A stretch of 41,115 bases of DNA from Merismopedia glauca CCAP 1448/3 (GCF_003003775.1 NZ_PVWJ01000037.1:1-41115); one strand, 5' to 3'; counted from the stretch's first letter, positions 8,610-18,795 are shown. A program made the numbers and translations. The notes: generated from the sequence alone by a model not told the origin.

Positions 8610-10544
8610 TTACTTCTGACTTGTGACTTCTGACTTCTGACTTCTGCCATAGGCAGTCACTAACTCTGGCTGTAATGAAACCTTAAACTCAGCCACAATT
8701 TTCCTAAATTCATCGCCATCTAAGGTTTCTTTATCAATCAAAGTTTCGACCAATATGTCTACCAACGAGCGATTTTCACTGATAATCCGTTTAGCTTGCT
8801 GGTAACACCGATCGACAATGCTGCGGACTTGGTTATCAATGTTAGTGGCAATTTCCTCAGAATATTCCGAACGGTTACCTCCCCAATCCCGTCCCAAAAA
8901 CACTTGCTGATTAGGACTTTCTAGCGCTAATGGTCCGAGTTCTGACATTCCAAACTGAGTTACCATCAGTCTGGCTCTTTCCGTTAAGGTTTCTAAATCT
9001 TGACTAGCACCTGTTGTAATCTCATCTTTGCCAAAAATGATTTCCTCAGCCGCTCTACCGCCTAAACTCATGGTAATTCGAGCTAAAATTTGAGTTTTAG
9101 AATCTAAACCTATTTCTTCGTTAGGAGTATACCAGGTGAGTCCATTGGCTTGACCTCTAGGTACTAAAGTGACTTTCTCAACTGGATTGGCAGCAGGTAA
9201 CATAGTCGCTATCAAGGCATGACCTACCTCATGATAGGCAATTAGTCGCTTATTTTTGCTATCTACTAGAGGCGTACCCTCCATTCCCGCAATCACGCGA
9301 TCGAGAGCATCATTAATCTCAGTCATCTCTATTTGATCTTTATGCCGTCTGGCAGCGAAAATAGCCGCTTCATTCAGCAAATTTGCTAAATCTGCACCAG
9401 TAAAACCTGGGCTGCGTCTGGCGATCGCCTCTAAAGATACTTCCTCGGCTAATTTTTTATTCTTGGCATGGACTTCTAAAACTCCGAGACGACCCTTAAA
9501 ATCTGGCGGATCGACCATGATTTGGCGATCGAATCGTCCTGGACGCAACAAAGCAGAATCTAGTACGTCAGGGCGGTTGGTAGCAGCAATGATAATGATG
9601 CCTGTATTGCCTTCAAACCCGTCCATTTCCGTGAGTAATTGGTTCAGGGTCTGTTCTCGCTCATCGTTTCCACCCCCGATTCCCGTGCCTCTTTGCCGCC
9701 CTACAGCGTCTATTTCGTCGATGAAGATCAAACAGGGGGCGTTTTCTTTCGCTTTTTTGAACAAGTCTCGGACGCGAGAAGCACCCACACCCACAAACAT
9801 TTCGACAAATTCGCTCCCAGAAATGCTGAAGAAAGGAACTCCTGCTTCCCCAGCAATAGCTTTGGCTAGCAAAGTTTTTCCTGTTCCTGGAGGACCCACT
9901 AACAACACACCCTTGGGAATTCGAGCGCCAATAGCCGTGAATTTTTCTGGTTGTTTGAGGAATGAGACAACCTCGCTCAGTTCTTCTTTTGCCTCTTCAA
10001 TTCCCGCGACATCATCAAATTTGACTCCGCTTTCCGCTTGCATTTGAAATCTAGCTCTGGATTTACCAAAGTTCATCGCTTGACCAGAAGCACTAGCCGA
10101 TCGCCTTAACAGCATGACGATCTCAGTGAGGAGCAAGAAAACGAATAACAGATTTAAAGCTAAACCTACAGCCGCACGCCGATCCGCCGATGGTTTTATT
10201 TCCACCTCGACTTTTTTGTCCAAGCTCCTTTTAAGTAATTCAGGATTTTCCTCTAGCAAACCGACTTCTTGGATCTGATTTGGCTCTTTCTTGAGCTTGA
10301 CTTTGGCGATTTTATTAACCGGATCGATTTCGAGTCGGCTCACTTCATTGCGATCAATTTTCTGCAAAAGCTGACCATAACTTAAAGGTTCTGGTTGATC
10401 TTTAGCAAAAGCTGGTGTTCCCAGCAACACGCTTTGACAAACTAACCAGCCCGCAGCCCAACGCCATAAAGAACGTGCTGTAGAATTGTCACTACGGCTG
10501 ATTTTTCTCTCCATTGGTGCTATTTCCCAGGAACTTTTATTCAT
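8610..10544 (-). CDS. ftsH: ATP-dependent zinc metalloprotease FtsH
   Basis: FtsH is a membrane AAA+ protease; cyanobacterial members degrade damaged photosystem and membrane proteins. The 644-residue product has an N-terminal hydrophobic segment (about 30-48), a periplasmic or lumenal domain, a second membrane helix (about 124-147), Walker A GPPGTGKT at 217-224, Walker B ending in DEID at 276-279, the second region of homology ([20 protein letters not shown]) and the zinc motif HEVGH at 438-442. Cyanobacteria have several FtsH paralogues; I cannot say with confidence which this is. The last 11 residues ([11 protein letters not shown]) are encoded by a TGACTTC heptamer repeat read on the minus strand, so the natural C-terminus has been replaced or extended. 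Confidence 0.97.
   Translation of the reverse strand: MNKSSWEIAPMERKISRSDNSTARSLWRWAAGWLVCQSVLLGTPAFAKDQPEPLSYGQLLQKIDRNEVSRLEIDPVNKIAKVKLKKEPNQIQEVGLLEENPELLKRSLDKKVEVEIKPSADRRAAVGLALNLLFVFLLLTEIVMLLRRSASASGQAMNFGKSRARFQMQAESGVKFDDVAGIEEAKEELSEVVSFLKQPEKFTAIGARIPKGVLLVGPPGTGKTLLAKAIAGEAGVPFFSISGSEFVEMFVGVGASRVRDLFKKAKENAPCLIFIDEIDAVGRQRGTGIGGGNDEREQTLNQLLTEMDGFEGNTGIIIIAATNRPDVLDSALLRPGRFDRQIMVDPPDFKGRLGVLEVHAKNKKLAEEVSLEAIARRSPGFTGADLANLLNEAAIFAARRHKDQIEMTEINDALDRVIAGMEGTPLVDSKNKRLIAYHEVGHALIATMLPAANPVEKVTLVPRGQANGLTWYTPNEEIGLDSKTQILARITMSLGGRAAEEIIFGKDEITTGASQDLETLTERARLMVTQFGMSELGPLALESPNQQVFLGRDWGGNRSEYSEEIATNIDNQVRSIVDRCYQQAKRIISENRSLVDILVETLIDKETLDGDEFRKIVAEFKVSLQPELVTAYGRSQKSEVTSQK
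8612..8646. repeat. TGACTTC heptamer repeat inside the ftsH 3' end
   Basis: Four units (one variant, TGACTTG) plus partial ends coincide with the last codons and stop codon of ftsH on the minus strand. Confidence 0.85.
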
Positions 10545-10739
10545 GCATCTGCCCTTTCCCTGCTGCTTTTAACTCTACTTTCCTCAGTTAATTCTGCTCT
10601 AAGCTTCCTCAAAAAAAGCTGAGTTAAACTTCATTTCTTCTAGTTTAGCTTTCTACTTTTGACTATGCCCTAGTTCCTCCAAACCAAATATGCCAAGGCG
10701 CAGGCTTCGCCTTCATATCGCACCGTACTGTTAAGTCTC

Positions 10740-11033
10740 TCAATTCCCTCGCATAGTTTGATATCGGTAAAAAGCGTAAGTGTCAAATAGTGCGCCTACT
10801 AAACTACAGGTGATGCTAATCACCAATAAGCCTTGCAATGGGCATCCATTGCCAAAAACTGCTAAAAACTGCTTAATGTGGTTAGTGCTAGTTAGAGTTA
10901 GGGCTGTCACGCCAGGAAAACAGCCTACTATGAGTAAACTAATAAAAATAGTAATAGTAAGTAAAATAGGGGCAATAAAGCTCAGAAAAATACTTAGAAC
11001 TACAGAACGTAGGAAGCTGTGAGAAATAGTCAT
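10740..11033 (-). CDS. small membrane protein of unknown function, 97 aa
   Basis: The 97-residue product has two clear hydrophobic helices: about residues 10-38 (long, perhaps a hairpin) and about 66-90, with a polar loop (STNHIKQFLAVFGNGCP) between them. I recognise no family. It starts at an ATG and lies upstream of ftsH on the same strand, about 195 bp away. That gap holds an imperfect inverted repeat (AGGCGCAGGCTTCGCCTT, near 10694-10711) that may end its transcript. The upstream region 11034-11391 (358 bp) contains only a hairpin at 11188-11211 and presumed promoters. The reading frame could be fortuitous, but the hydrophobic pattern argues for a real gene. Confidence 0.55.
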   Translation of the reverse strand: MTISHSFLRSVVLSIFLSFIAPILLTITIFISLLIVGCFPGVTALTLTSTNHIKQFLAVFGNGCPLQGLLVISITCSLVGALFDTYAFYRYQTMRGN

Positions 11034-11187
11034 TGCCGCTCCCGATCGCTAGTGTGGGAAAAATCATTGCTGCCAATCTCCACGATAAAAGGAATTATGG
11101 CTTTAAAACCTAGATGTGAGAAATCTTAAAAAATAATTAAAAAACTTTGGTAAATTGCCATCGAGAGCTTAAGCAATGTTATCGACC

Positions 11188-11211
11188 CTCAACTTTTGTA
11201 CACAAGTTGAG
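11188..11211. other. inverted repeat in the gap before the PHP gene
   Basis: CTCAACTT and AAGTTGAG (8-bp arms) flank TTGTACAC. It lies in a 358-bp gap between divergent genes and lacks a T-run, so a protein-binding site or RNA hairpin is as likely as a terminator. Confidence 0.4.
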
Positions 11212-11391
11212 ATTGATAGTTCAATCGCTTACCCCACAAGGAACTAAGCGCTCTATTTGTTCCTAGATAGTTGCAGTTGATGGCAAATTTTAGCGACAAT
11301 TGTTACTGAACGTTTATTTTCTGTTTGAGCTAACCTTAACAATTAGAAACTTTTCTTGGAACCCAGGTTCCCCAACGCGGGATACATTAAT

Positions 11392-12108
11392 ATGGTCACC
11401 AATTTCGCAGGTCGAACTGCTGCTAACTCCATAGCAGCTACAGATGTAATAGCACTCAGAGAGGTTTTGGGTCAAATTGATGCCCATAGTTGTCCGCAGT
11501 TCTACAATTTCCATATGCATACCCTGTGTTCTGATGGACGGTTAGAACCAGAAAGATTGATGCAGCAAGCAGTCGCTATTGGTCTTTTGGGCATGGCAAT
11601 TACAGACCATCACAGCACCTCTGGCTACAATTTAGCCCAGCAGTGGTTGACCAACATCCAAGAACAGTCAGATAGCTCTCTAGCCGCCCAAAAGCTCCGT
11701 TTATGGACGGGTGTAGAGATTACAGCCCATTTATTAAATACAGAAGTACATATTTTGGGTTATGCTTTCGATCCCAACTCTTCTAGCCTAGAGCCATATC
11801 TTCAAGGTAAATCTACCAAAGGAGATTTAAGCCAAGCATTTAGGGTAATTAATGGGATACACCAAGCTGGCGGATTAGCCGTTTTAGCCCATCCAGCCCG
11901 TTATCACTCTCCCGCGACAGATTTGATCCCCGCCGCCGCCGATTTGGGGATAGATGGAGTGGAAACTTACTACGCCTATAATAATCCTAGTCCTTGGCAA
12001 CCGAGTCCCAAACAAACCGAACAAGTGAAGCAATTGGCTCTAGCTCATGGCTTGTTACATACTTGCGGTACAGATACTCATGGAACTAATTTACTCCAAC
12101 GTCTTTAG
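11392..12108 (+). CDS. PHP-domain phosphoesterase
   Basis: The 238-residue product (ATG at 11392; an upstream in-frame TTG at 11356 is less likely) is a PHP-superfamily metal-dependent phosphoesterase. Metal ligands are visible in order: His41 and His43 in NFHMHTLCSDG, Asp72-His73-His74 in ITDHHSTSG, HPARYHSPATD near residue 165, and DTHG at the C-terminus. PHP proteins of this size act on nucleotides or small phosphates; the substrate cannot be told here. It ends converging on narB, about 250 bp away, across a short open stretch on the other strand (12086-12229). Confidence 0.85.
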   Translation: MVTNFAGRTAANSIAATDVIALREVLGQIDAHSCPQFYNFHMHTLCSDGRLEPERLMQQAVAIGLLGMAITDHHSTSGYNLAQQWLTNIQEQSDSSLAAQKLRLWTGVEITAHLLNTEVHILGYAFDPNSSSLEPYLQGKSTKGDLSQAFRVINGIHQAGGLAVLAHPARYHSPATDLIPAAADLGIDGVETYYAYNNPSPWQPSPKQTEQVKQLALAHGLLHTCGTDTHGTNLLQRL

Positions 12109-12229
12109 CTAAAGCCGTTTGTAAATCTTGAGTGAGATCGCTAACAGCTTGCTTGGCGCTGCGACGACTTGCCTGATAACTATGCCAACGCTCTGAAATA
12201 TAGCAGTTCTCAATTGAGTGAGGTACAAA
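12086..12229 (-). pseudogene. possible C-terminal remnant of an unidentified gene
   Basis: A 48-codon open stretch reads on the minus strand, with a helical, charged sequence (ISERWHSYQASRRSAKQAV, then SDLTQDLQTALAKDVGVN) and a stop that overlaps the end of the PHP gene. It has no start codon and is cut off upstream by a TAA at 12230-12232. Its composition is protein-like rather than random, so I list it as a possible remnant. I do not recognise the parent gene. Confidence 0.3.
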
Positions 12230-12251
12230 TTAGTTGTTTAAAACTCTTGTG

Positions 12252-12272
12252 GGGTGGGTATCTTGCCCGCCC
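12252..12272. repeat. GC-rich interspersed inverted repeat
   Basis: GGGTGGG(TATCTTG)CCCGCCC is an imperfect inverted repeat between the 3' ends of the PHP gene and narB. It resembles the GC-rich repeat near 3153 and may act as a two-way terminator. Confidence 0.5.
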
Positions 12273-12361
12273 ATGAGTACTTGATAGACAGGAGAACCGC
12301 TATAGATATCATTCACACTAAACGAATCGCACTCGGAGTACCGATATACCGGTGGGAGAGG

Positions 12362-14587
12362 TCAAACAGAAACAGGAGATGAGAAAATATGAGTAACTTT
12401 AGATTTCTGTATTTCCTCAGTAGCCATCGATTTAGCTGAAATCGGCATTAAATTGACAGCACAAGCTTTAAGTTCTGGTTGGAGAGAGTCAGGACAAGAT
12501 TCGGGGTGAGTCAAGGCGTTAGCTTCCGATTGTTCTGCCCAAAGTGCGCCCCAGTGCATGGGCACAAAGACAGTTCCAGGAGAGATTCCTTTGGTAATTT
12601 TAACTGGAAACCGAGCTTTACCGCGACGCGATCGCACTTCGATCCATTCCCCTTCAATCATTCCTAAACTTATGGCATCTCTGGGGTGAATTTCAATAAA
12701 TGGTTCGGGATGCATTTGGGTAATTTTGGGAATCCTACCAGTACGGGTTTGGGTATGCCAATGTCCGTATAGTCTACCTGTAGTTAAGACAAAAGGATAA
12801 CTGGGATCGGGTGGTTCTGCTAGTCCGCGAGAGTGATAAGCACCAAATCTAGCGCGCCCATCAGGGGTATGGAACCGCCCGTTAGTATAAAGACGTTTAG
12901 AATCCTGTAGAGATGTTACAGTTACATCTAACGTCTCTGAACAGGGCCATTGAATTGGACCTTTTTCCGTCAGTTTTTCGTGACTAATGCCACTTTGATC
13001 GCAGGGACGACCTTTAGTAATTTCGACAAATTCGGCATAAACTTGGGCGGAGTTAGAGAAGGTGAATTCCTTGACAAAACCCAATCTGCGTCCAACTTCC
13101 GCAAATATTTCCCAATCCGCCTTGGCTTCCCCGACAGGGGGTTTAAAAGCCGAACATAGAGTCACCACCCGTTCCGAATTAGTCATCGTTCCGGTTTTTT
13201 CGCCCCATTGAGCCGCAGGTAACAAAACATGAGCGTAGGCGGCAGTTTCGGTGGGATAGTAGGCATCTTGGTAGATAGTAAAAGGCGATCGCTTCAAAGC
13301 CGCCTTAGTTCTTTCCAGATCTGGCATACTCACCGCCGGATTGGTAGCTGCTACCCATAACACCCCCACATCACCAGTTTCTAACCCCGTAATCATGTCC
13401 CAAGCGGTCATGCCTGGAGTAGAAGGTATTTTACCAGGTGTTAATCCCCAAAATTCTTCAATTTCCCGACGATGGACTTCATTTTTCACCACTCGATAAC
13501 CTGGAAGCAGATGGCTGAGTCCTCCTGCTTCCCTTCCTCCCATCGCGTTGGGTTGTCCAGTCAAGGAAAATGGTCCAGCACCTGGTTTACCGATTTGTCC
13601 TGTCATCAAATGTAGGTTGATCAAACTTCTGACCTTAGCAGTTCCTTCTGAAGATTGATTCATTCCCATTGACCAAAGAGACAGAACTTGCCCAGATTCT
13701 CCCCAATATCTGGCTGCTGTCTCCAAATCAGTCTGGCTAATCCCGCAAGTTTGGGCGACTGCTTCTGGTGGGTAGTGGTTAATTACTTCGGCAAAAGCTG
13801 GAAAGTTGACCGTACACTCATCAATAAATTCCGAATTGATATATCCCCAACGCAATAATAAATAAGCCATGCCATTGAGGAGATCTATATCTGTACCTGG
13901 TTTAATGGCTAAGTGCAAGTCAGCCGCTTCCGCAGTTGCAGTATGGCGGGGATCGACCACAATCAATTTCACATTTGGGTTTTTCTTGTGGTATTTCCGC
14001 AGGCGGTTAAATATGATTGGGTGACATTCGGCGGTATTAGTCCCAATTAATAAGGCACAATCGGTTAATTCTAAATCGTCATAGCAACAAGGTGGGCCAT
14101 CTGCGCCAAAACTTTGAATATACCCCGCCACCGCCGAAGACATACACAAACGAGAGTTAGCATCAAAATTATTAGTTCCCAAGCAGCCTTTGAGGAGTTT
14201 TTGGGCAATATAGTAATCTTGAGTTTGAAACTGACCGGAACCATACATACAAATGGCATTTGGCCCTTGAGTAGCTGCAACCTGGTTAATGCGATCGACT
14301 ATACGGTTAAAAGCTTCGTTCCAAGAGACTCTCTTAAATGGTTCATCCAGGGAATTCCGTACCATTGGGTAGAGAAGCCTGTCTTTATGCAAAGATTCCG
14401 CAATAGTTGCACCCTTAACGCAAACCATACCCTGACTCGAAGGATGAGATTTGTCGCCTTGAACTTTCCAAATCGGTGTTCCTTGTGCATCCCGATTGAT
14501 TGGTTTACCTGGTTGTGCTGGCGGCGACACTTCCAATCCGCAGCCAACACCACAATAAGGACACAGAGTTTTGGTTGTCTCACTCAT
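12362..14587 (-). CDS. narB: ferredoxin-nitrate reductase
   Basis: NarB reduces nitrate to nitrite with electrons from reduced ferredoxin, using a bis-molybdopterin guanine dinucleotide cofactor and one [4Fe-4S] cluster. The 741-residue product has cluster ligands Cys9, Cys12, Cys16 (CPYCGVGC) and Cys56 (GMVCVKGA), and the likely Mo-binding Cys148 in NSRLCMSS. The C-terminal molydopterin dinucleotide-binding domain is seen around [19 protein letters not shown]. Length is normal and no residue is missing. It is the third gene of the minus-strand nitrate cluster but has its own NtcA-type promoter (14781-14822), so it can be expressed apart from nirA-nrtP. Confidence 0.97.
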   Translation of the reverse strand: MSETTKTLCPYCGVGCGLEVSPPAQPGKPINRDAQGTPIWKVQGDKSHPSSQGMVCVKGATIAESLHKDRLLYPMVRNSLDEPFKRVSWNEAFNRIVDRINQVAATQGPNAICMYGSGQFQTQDYYIAQKLLKGCLGTNNFDANSRLCMSSAVAGYIQSFGADGPPCCYDDLELTDCALLIGTNTAECHPIIFNRLRKYHKKNPNVKLIVVDPRHTATAEAADLHLAIKPGTDIDLLNGMAYLLLRWGYINSEFIDECTVNFPAFAEVINHYPPEAVAQTCGISQTDLETAARYWGESGQVLSLWSMGMNQSSEGTAKVRSLINLHLMTGQIGKPGAGPFSLTGQPNAMGGREAGGLSHLLPGYRVVKNEVHRREIEEFWGLTPGKIPSTPGMTAWDMITGLETGDVGVLWVAATNPAVSMPDLERTKAALKRSPFTIYQDAYYPTETAAYAHVLLPAAQWGEKTGTMTNSERVVTLCSAFKPPVGEAKADWEIFAEVGRRLGFVKEFTFSNSAQVYAEFVEITKGRPCDQSGISHEKLTEKGPIQWPCSETLDVTVTSLQDSKRLYTNGRFHTPDGRARFGAYHSRGLAEPPDPSYPFVLTTGRLYGHWHTQTRTGRIPKITQMHPEPFIEIHPRDAISLGMIEGEWIEVRSRRGKARFPVKITKGISPGTVFVPMHWGALWAEQSEANALTHPESCPDSLQPELKACAVNLMPISAKSMATEEIQKSKVTHIFSSPVSV

Positions 14588-14773
14588 AAATCTTTTACCT
14601 TCATCCCCAAGTAGAGGCGATCGCTACTCGTAGTGTGCGGTTTTTTCACCTAATTTCTATCAACTGAATTAATCTAGATGACTGACTAAACATCCAATTG
14701 CTTACCACTTAATTAATGTAGTGTTCGCAATTTATATCAGCATATTTAGTGAAGATAATTGCGGTATTCTGAT

Positions 14774-14788
14774 AGTAGAAAATCTACT
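14774..14788. promoter_or_regulatory. palindrome on the narB -10 region
   Basis: AGTAGA-AAA-TCTACT is a perfect inverted repeat (6+3+6) that covers the candidate -10 element TAGATT of the narB promoter. Its position suggests a repressor or co-regulator site; this is inference. Confidence 0.4.
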
Positions 14789-14822
14789 ACTTTTCGACAA
14801 CTATTTCTGTATTTATTGTTAC
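14781..14822 (-). promoter_or_regulatory. NtcA-activated promoter of narB
   Basis: On the minus strand GTAACAATAAATAC (14809-14822) fits GTA-N8-TAC exactly, and 22 bases later TAGATT (14786-14781) fits TAN3T, the class II NtcA promoter layout. The narB start is about 195 bases downstream. The remainder of the 427-bp gap 14588-15014 holds the hairpin 14970-14998 and no gene. Confidence 0.8.
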
Positions 14823-14969
14823 TTAACAGACCTTTTCATTCATCAATAAAAATCAATTATTAACCAATGGTAGGTTAGGTTGAGTTTTGATAGGCTCAAT
14901 TACCACAAAGCAGAAACCCAACACCCCACTGTTCGAGAGTGAATAATCATCAAGAAACCTTGACAAAGA

Positions 14970-14998
14970 ATTGGGGGAACCCCCTCAGTCCCCCCAAT
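14970..14998. terminator. GC-rich hairpin after nrtP
   Basis: ATTGGGGG and CCCCCAAT form an 8-bp stem with a 13-base loop 16 bp past the nrtP stop. Only a short T-rich stretch follows on the minus strand, so termination may be partial. Confidence 0.55.
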
Positions 14999-15014
14999 AT
15001 ATTAAACACTATTT

Positions 15015-16532
15015 CTAGTAAGTTTCCTTGCCATCTAGTAAGATTGGCTGTTCCTGTTTTGGTAACATTTCTGGGATTTCATCAGCATGGTGAGCGGCAA
15101 AAGATCCTTTAGGTTCCTTGAGGAAGAAAGCACACAAGCTACCGCAAATCAAAGCTGCAATCCCCATCGTGGCGAACAAAGTGGGAGCATTGGTCAAACT
15201 ATAAATAGTTAGATACATAACTCCACCAAAGTTGCCATAAGCACCTACATTACCGGAAATTTGCCCGGTAATTTCCTTCTTAATTAAAGGGACAATTCCA
15301 TAAGTTGCACCGCAACCAGCTTGAGCGAAATAGGCGGCTAACATAGTTGCTGCTATGGCTAAAGGAATCGGCCAACTCTTGTTGATTCCAAAAGCGATGA
15401 GATAACTTATCCCAATCCCAAAACAAATAAATGTCATAGTCCATTTGCGGCTACCCAACTTATCAGAAATTAACCCACCACTAGGACGAGAAACTAAGTT
15501 TAAGAAAGGATAACAAGCGGCGATCATCGATGCTTGAGCGTGTTCTAAACCGAAAGTATATTCAAAGAACAGAGGTAGCATTGATACTGCGGCTAATTCA
15601 CTACCAAAGTTAGTAACGTAGGTAAACTCTAATAAGGCAACTTGGCGGAATTGATAACGTTCGCTAGGTGAATATGTTTTAGTACCACTAACTACTTCTT
15701 TGTTAACTTCCCAAGACTTGTAACTTTGGTAGGCGTACAAGGCTAACAATAGTCCCCACACCCCATACATTTGCCCAGTACTTAAGAAGTTAATCTTCGG
15801 TTGAGCTAAACGCCAAGCTAACACGCCGAGGGCAAAAATCAAACCAAAGTTCATGACTAGCAAGGCATAGAAACTGCGGGCGCTGGTAACTTGCAGTCCT
15901 CCATTACGCTTGGGCTTTTTATAAGCTTTCCCAGCAGGAGTATCTTGGACGCTGTTGTAGTAAATCACCCCATAGATAGCAGCTATCACACCAGTCAAAG
16001 CTATAGCTACCCGCCAGTTATAAGCGCCACCACTCAAGAAAGCCGTACCAATAGCTAAGGCTGGGAGCGCAAATTCGGCACCAAAAGCCCCAAAGTTACC
16101 CCAACCACCGTAGATGCCTTCAGCAATCCCAATTTCTTTAGGTGGAAACCACTCAGAAACCATCCGAATACCAACCACAAAGCCCGCACCAACTATCCCC
16201 ATCAATAAGCGACTGAAAACCAGTTGGTTAAAATCTTGAGATAGTGCTGTGGCGAAACAAGGTACTATAGCAAAAACCAGCAGGGCTGAATAGGTAATCC
16301 GAGGGCCGTACTTATCGAGTAACATCCCGATAATAATCCGCGCCGGAATCGTGAGAGCTAGGTTACAAATCCCTAAAGTCGTGAGTTGACCTTTATCTAA
16401 TGCCAGACTTTTACCGATAGTTGACGCAAAAGGGGCAAAGTTGAACCAACAGACAAAGGTGAGGAAAAATGCTAACCAAGTCAGGTGTAAGGTTTTATAG
16501 CGACCTCGAAACGAAAACAATTCTTTGAGCAT
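15015..16532 (-). CDS. nrtP: nitrate/nitrite permease (MFS, NNP family)
   Basis: NrtP carries nitrate and nitrite across the cytoplasmic membrane. The 505-residue product has about 12 hydrophobic helices and two copies of the glycine-rich nitrate-nitrite-porter signature: EGIYGGWGNFGAFGAEF near residue 138 and GNVGAYGNFGGVMY near residue 429. The MFS loop motif appears as GMLLDKYGPR after helix 2 and, with variation, as GGLISDKLGSRKW in the second half. It uses the single-protein transporter type instead of the ABC type NrtABCD. It follows nirA by 134 bp, a gap that contains a palindromic repeat, and is probably co-transcribed from the NtcA promoter upstream of nirA. Confidence 0.95.
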   Translation of the reverse strand: MLKELFSFRGRYKTLHLTWLAFFLTFVCWFNFAPFASTIGKSLALDKGQLTTLGICNLALTIPARIIIGMLLDKYGPRITYSALLVFAIVPCFATALSQDFNQLVFSRLLMGIVGAGFVVGIRMVSEWFPPKEIGIAEGIYGGWGNFGAFGAEFALPALAIGTAFLSGGAYNWRVAIALTGVIAAIYGVIYYNSVQDTPAGKAYKKPKRNGGLQVTSARSFYALLVMNFGLIFALGVLAWRLAQPKINFLSTGQMYGVWGLLLALYAYQSYKSWEVNKEVVSGTKTYSPSERYQFRQVALLEFTYVTNFGSELAAVSMLPLFFEYTFGLEHAQASMIAACYPFLNLVSRPSGGLISDKLGSRKWTMTFICFGIGISYLIAFGINKSWPIPLAIAATMLAAYFAQAGCGATYGIVPLIKKEITGQISGNVGAYGNFGGVMYLTIYSLTNAPTLFATMGIAALICGSLCAFFLKEPKGSFAAHHADEIPEMLPKQEQPILLDGKETY

Positions 16533-16616
16533 TTAATAATTTCTCGCTGAGTAATTTAAGCAAAATTCTGGGTTTAATTCCCCTTAGCTGACTTCTGTAG
16601 AGAGGTAGCAGTCCCC

Positions 16617-16647
16617 TGTAGAGACGTAGCAGTGCTACGTCTCTACA
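16617..16647. repeat. perfect palindromic repeat, copy 2
   Basis: TGTAGAGACGTAGCA and its exact reverse complement are separated by one base (15+1+15). A broken half copy (GTAGAGAGGTAGCA) lies directly before it at 16597-16610. It sits between nirA and nrtP and could lower read-through or protect mRNA ends. Confidence 0.88.
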
Positions 16648-16666
16648 ACTAGTTTTCTTCATTAAT

Positions 16667-18580
16667 CTAGGCTTCTATGGCTATTTTTCCTGCTGGTCTA
16701 GAAATACAGGTCAAAATCCAGCCTTGTTCCTTTTCTATATCGTCTAAGCCATCAAGTTCGCCTTCATATTGCACTTCTCCACTCGCCAGCTTGTGCTTGC
16801 AAGTACCGCAAGTCCCTGCGCGACAGCTACTTTCTATCTCAATCCCAGCTTTTTCAGCCGCATCGAGGATGAAATCGCCACCTTCGCACGTTACTTCTTT
16901 CCCCGATTGGGTAAAGCTAATTACACCAGATGGAACTGCTTTAACTGCACCATTGCCATTTGTTATGGTTGGAGTCGTTGGAATGTAAGGCTTGAATTCA
17001 ATTTGAGTAGTTACAGGGGCTGATTCTTCGATGACGGGTTTGGGTTTTTGTCCTGGATAAGCGCCAAACTTCTCGATTAATAAGTCTCGCAACACGGGTT
17101 TTAGATCGTTGCAAGGAATCCCTTTGGTAACGCAAGTACCTAGTTCAGCGTGTTTACCAACTTTTCCACCCAGATAAATATCTACACCCTCTAAAGTTTT
17201 GCCATCTTTGCGGGTTTTGGTTCCCATCAAGCCGATATCAGCGACTTGAGGTTGACCGCAAGAGTTGGGACAGCCAGTCCAGTGGATTCTGACGGGGTGA
17301 GGAGTGATTAGTTCTTGCTCTAGTTCAGAAATCATGGCTAAAGCGCGATTTTTAGTTTCAATCAGCGCAAAACCGCAGAATTGACTGCCAGTGCAAGATA
17401 CTAAGCCTCTGGCTAGATTATCTGGGTTGACGCTTAACCGTTTGAGGAGAGGTTCTTTTAATAGGGGAGCAATCCGCGAGTCGGGGACATTGGGAATAAT
17501 CAGGTTCTGCTCTACAGTTAGGCGAATTTCGCCGCTACCATAGACATCAGCAATTCTGGCTAGATCCAACATTTCTTGGGGATAAATCCGCCCTACGGGA
17601 ACATTTAGCCCGATGTAGTTTAATGCTGGTTGTTTCTGGGCATGAATTCCAATGTGATCTCGCTTGTCCCACAGAATCTCATCTTTTTCCGCCGCAGGTT
17701 GCAAGGTAAAGCCCAGAATTTTTTCTAATTCGGCGCGGAATCTGTCTACACCCCATTCTTCAATCAGATACCAAATCCGAGATTTTTGACGGTTGGCGCG
17801 CAAGCCGTTATCGCGATAAACGAGTAAGACAGCTTCAGATACTGCAACTACATCGCGGGAATCTACCCAAGCATTTAAGGGTATGGCTGCGATACAAGCT
17901 TTAGCCGAGAAGAAACCACCGACTAAGACATTAAAACCAATGATTCCGTTTTTGTAAGCGGGAACGAAGGCGAGATCGTTGATTTCGGCGTGGACTGAGT
18001 TATCGCGACAACCAGCGATCGCAATATTAAATTTCCGAGGTAAGTTACTAAATGATGGGTTACCTTCCCCATTATTAGTAATCATGTCTTGGACTTTGCG
18101 ACACAATCCCCGCGTATCGATTAATTCATCCGCATCGATTCCCGCAACGGGAGAACCTGTAATATTGCGGACATTATCCATCCCCGATTGGATGCTGGTT
18201 AAACCAGCTTGTTCCAATCTCTTGAAGATATCGGGAACGTCTTCAATATGAAATTGGCGTAACTGAAAGTTTTGGCGAGTAGTAATATCCGCGTTCCCGT
18301 CATTGCCATAACGTTGTAATATTTCCCCTAAAACTCGCATTTGACCGCTAGTTACTATCCCATTTGGCAGTCGCAACCGCATCATGAATTTGCCAGGAGT
18401 CACGGCGCGATAGAATAAACCCAGCCATTTGAGGCGATAGACGCGATCGTTTTCCTCCATCGCTTCCCAGCCGATGTTAGCAAAATGTTCTAACTCATTT
18501 TTAATTAGTAGACCATCTTTTTCTGACTTTAATCTTTCAAATTTATTTTGGGATTCTTTGGCGGGAACAGCTTGTACCAT
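16667..18580 (-). CDS. nirA: ferredoxin-nitrite reductase with C-terminal [2Fe-2S] ferredoxin domain
   Basis: NirA reduces nitrite to ammonium with six electrons from ferredoxin, using siroheme and a [4Fe-4S] cluster. The first 510 residues are a complete reductase; cluster/siroheme cysteines lie in CTGSQFCGFA and WTGCPNSCGQPQ. A linker of about 40 residues rich in Pro and Thr follows, then a plant-type ferredoxin domain (about 554-637) with cluster ligands Cys586, Cys591, Cys594 and Cys625 (C-x4-C-x2-C-x30-C). Most NirA proteins lack this domain; from memory, a similar fusion was described in Plectonema boryanum. It may supply electrons within the same chain. It is the first gene of the nitrate cluster, behind a near-ideal NtcA promoter. 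Confidence 0.97.
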   Translation of the reverse strand: MVQAVPAKESQNKFERLKSEKDGLLIKNELEHFANIGWEAMEENDRVYRLKWLGLFYRAVTPGKFMMRLRLPNGIVTSGQMRVLGEILQRYGNDGNADITTRQNFQLRQFHIEDVPDIFKRLEQAGLTSIQSGMDNVRNITGSPVAGIDADELIDTRGLCRKVQDMITNNGEGNPSFSNLPRKFNIAIAGCRDNSVHAEINDLAFVPAYKNGIIGFNVLVGGFFSAKACIAAIPLNAWVDSRDVVAVSEAVLLVYRDNGLRANRQKSRIWYLIEEWGVDRFRAELEKILGFTLQPAAEKDEILWDKRDHIGIHAQKQPALNYIGLNVPVGRIYPQEMLDLARIADVYGSGEIRLTVEQNLIIPNVPDSRIAPLLKEPLLKRLSVNPDNLARGLVSCTGSQFCGFALIETKNRALAMISELEQELITPHPVRIHWTGCPNSCGQPQVADIGLMGTKTRKDGKTLEGVDIYLGGKVGKHAELGTCVTKGIPCNDLKPVLRDLLIEKFGAYPGQKPKPVIEESAPVTTQIEFKPYIPTTPTITNGNGAVKAVPSGVISFTQSGKEVTCEGGDFILDAAEKAGIEIESSCRAGTCGTCKHKLASGEVQYEGELDGLDDIEKEQGWILTCISRPAGKIAIEA

Positions 18581-18752
18581 ATTAGCTTTAGTCCTGATTA
18601 ATTGAGGGATTATTGGTTTATTTATGTTCTTAAAATCTGTCTGAAATTCCCATAAAACTAGGAATTTGGGATTTCAATTACCTTAGTCGCTTGGGGCAAA
18701 TTAACTTGTTAAACCGCTTACATAACCACAAAAATTTCCCTCAACAACTGTT

Positions 18753-18795
18753 AAGGTACGAAGTTTGAAGAGGTAGGATTCGTATCTTTGGTTAC
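18753..18795 (-). promoter_or_regulatory. NtcA-activated promoter of nirA-nrtP
   Basis: On the minus strand GTAACCAAAGATAC (18782-18795) fits GTA-N8-TAC exactly, and 23 bases later TACCTT (18758-18753) fits TAN3T. The leader to the nirA ATG is about 165 bases. This is the best-formed of the four NtcA-type sites in the window. Confidence 0.85.

Noticed and set aside
14775-14787. GTAGAAAATCTAC as an NtcA box
   Set aside because: The spacer is 7 bases; it is part of the palindrome over the -10 region, and an exact NtcA box lies upstream at 14809-14822.
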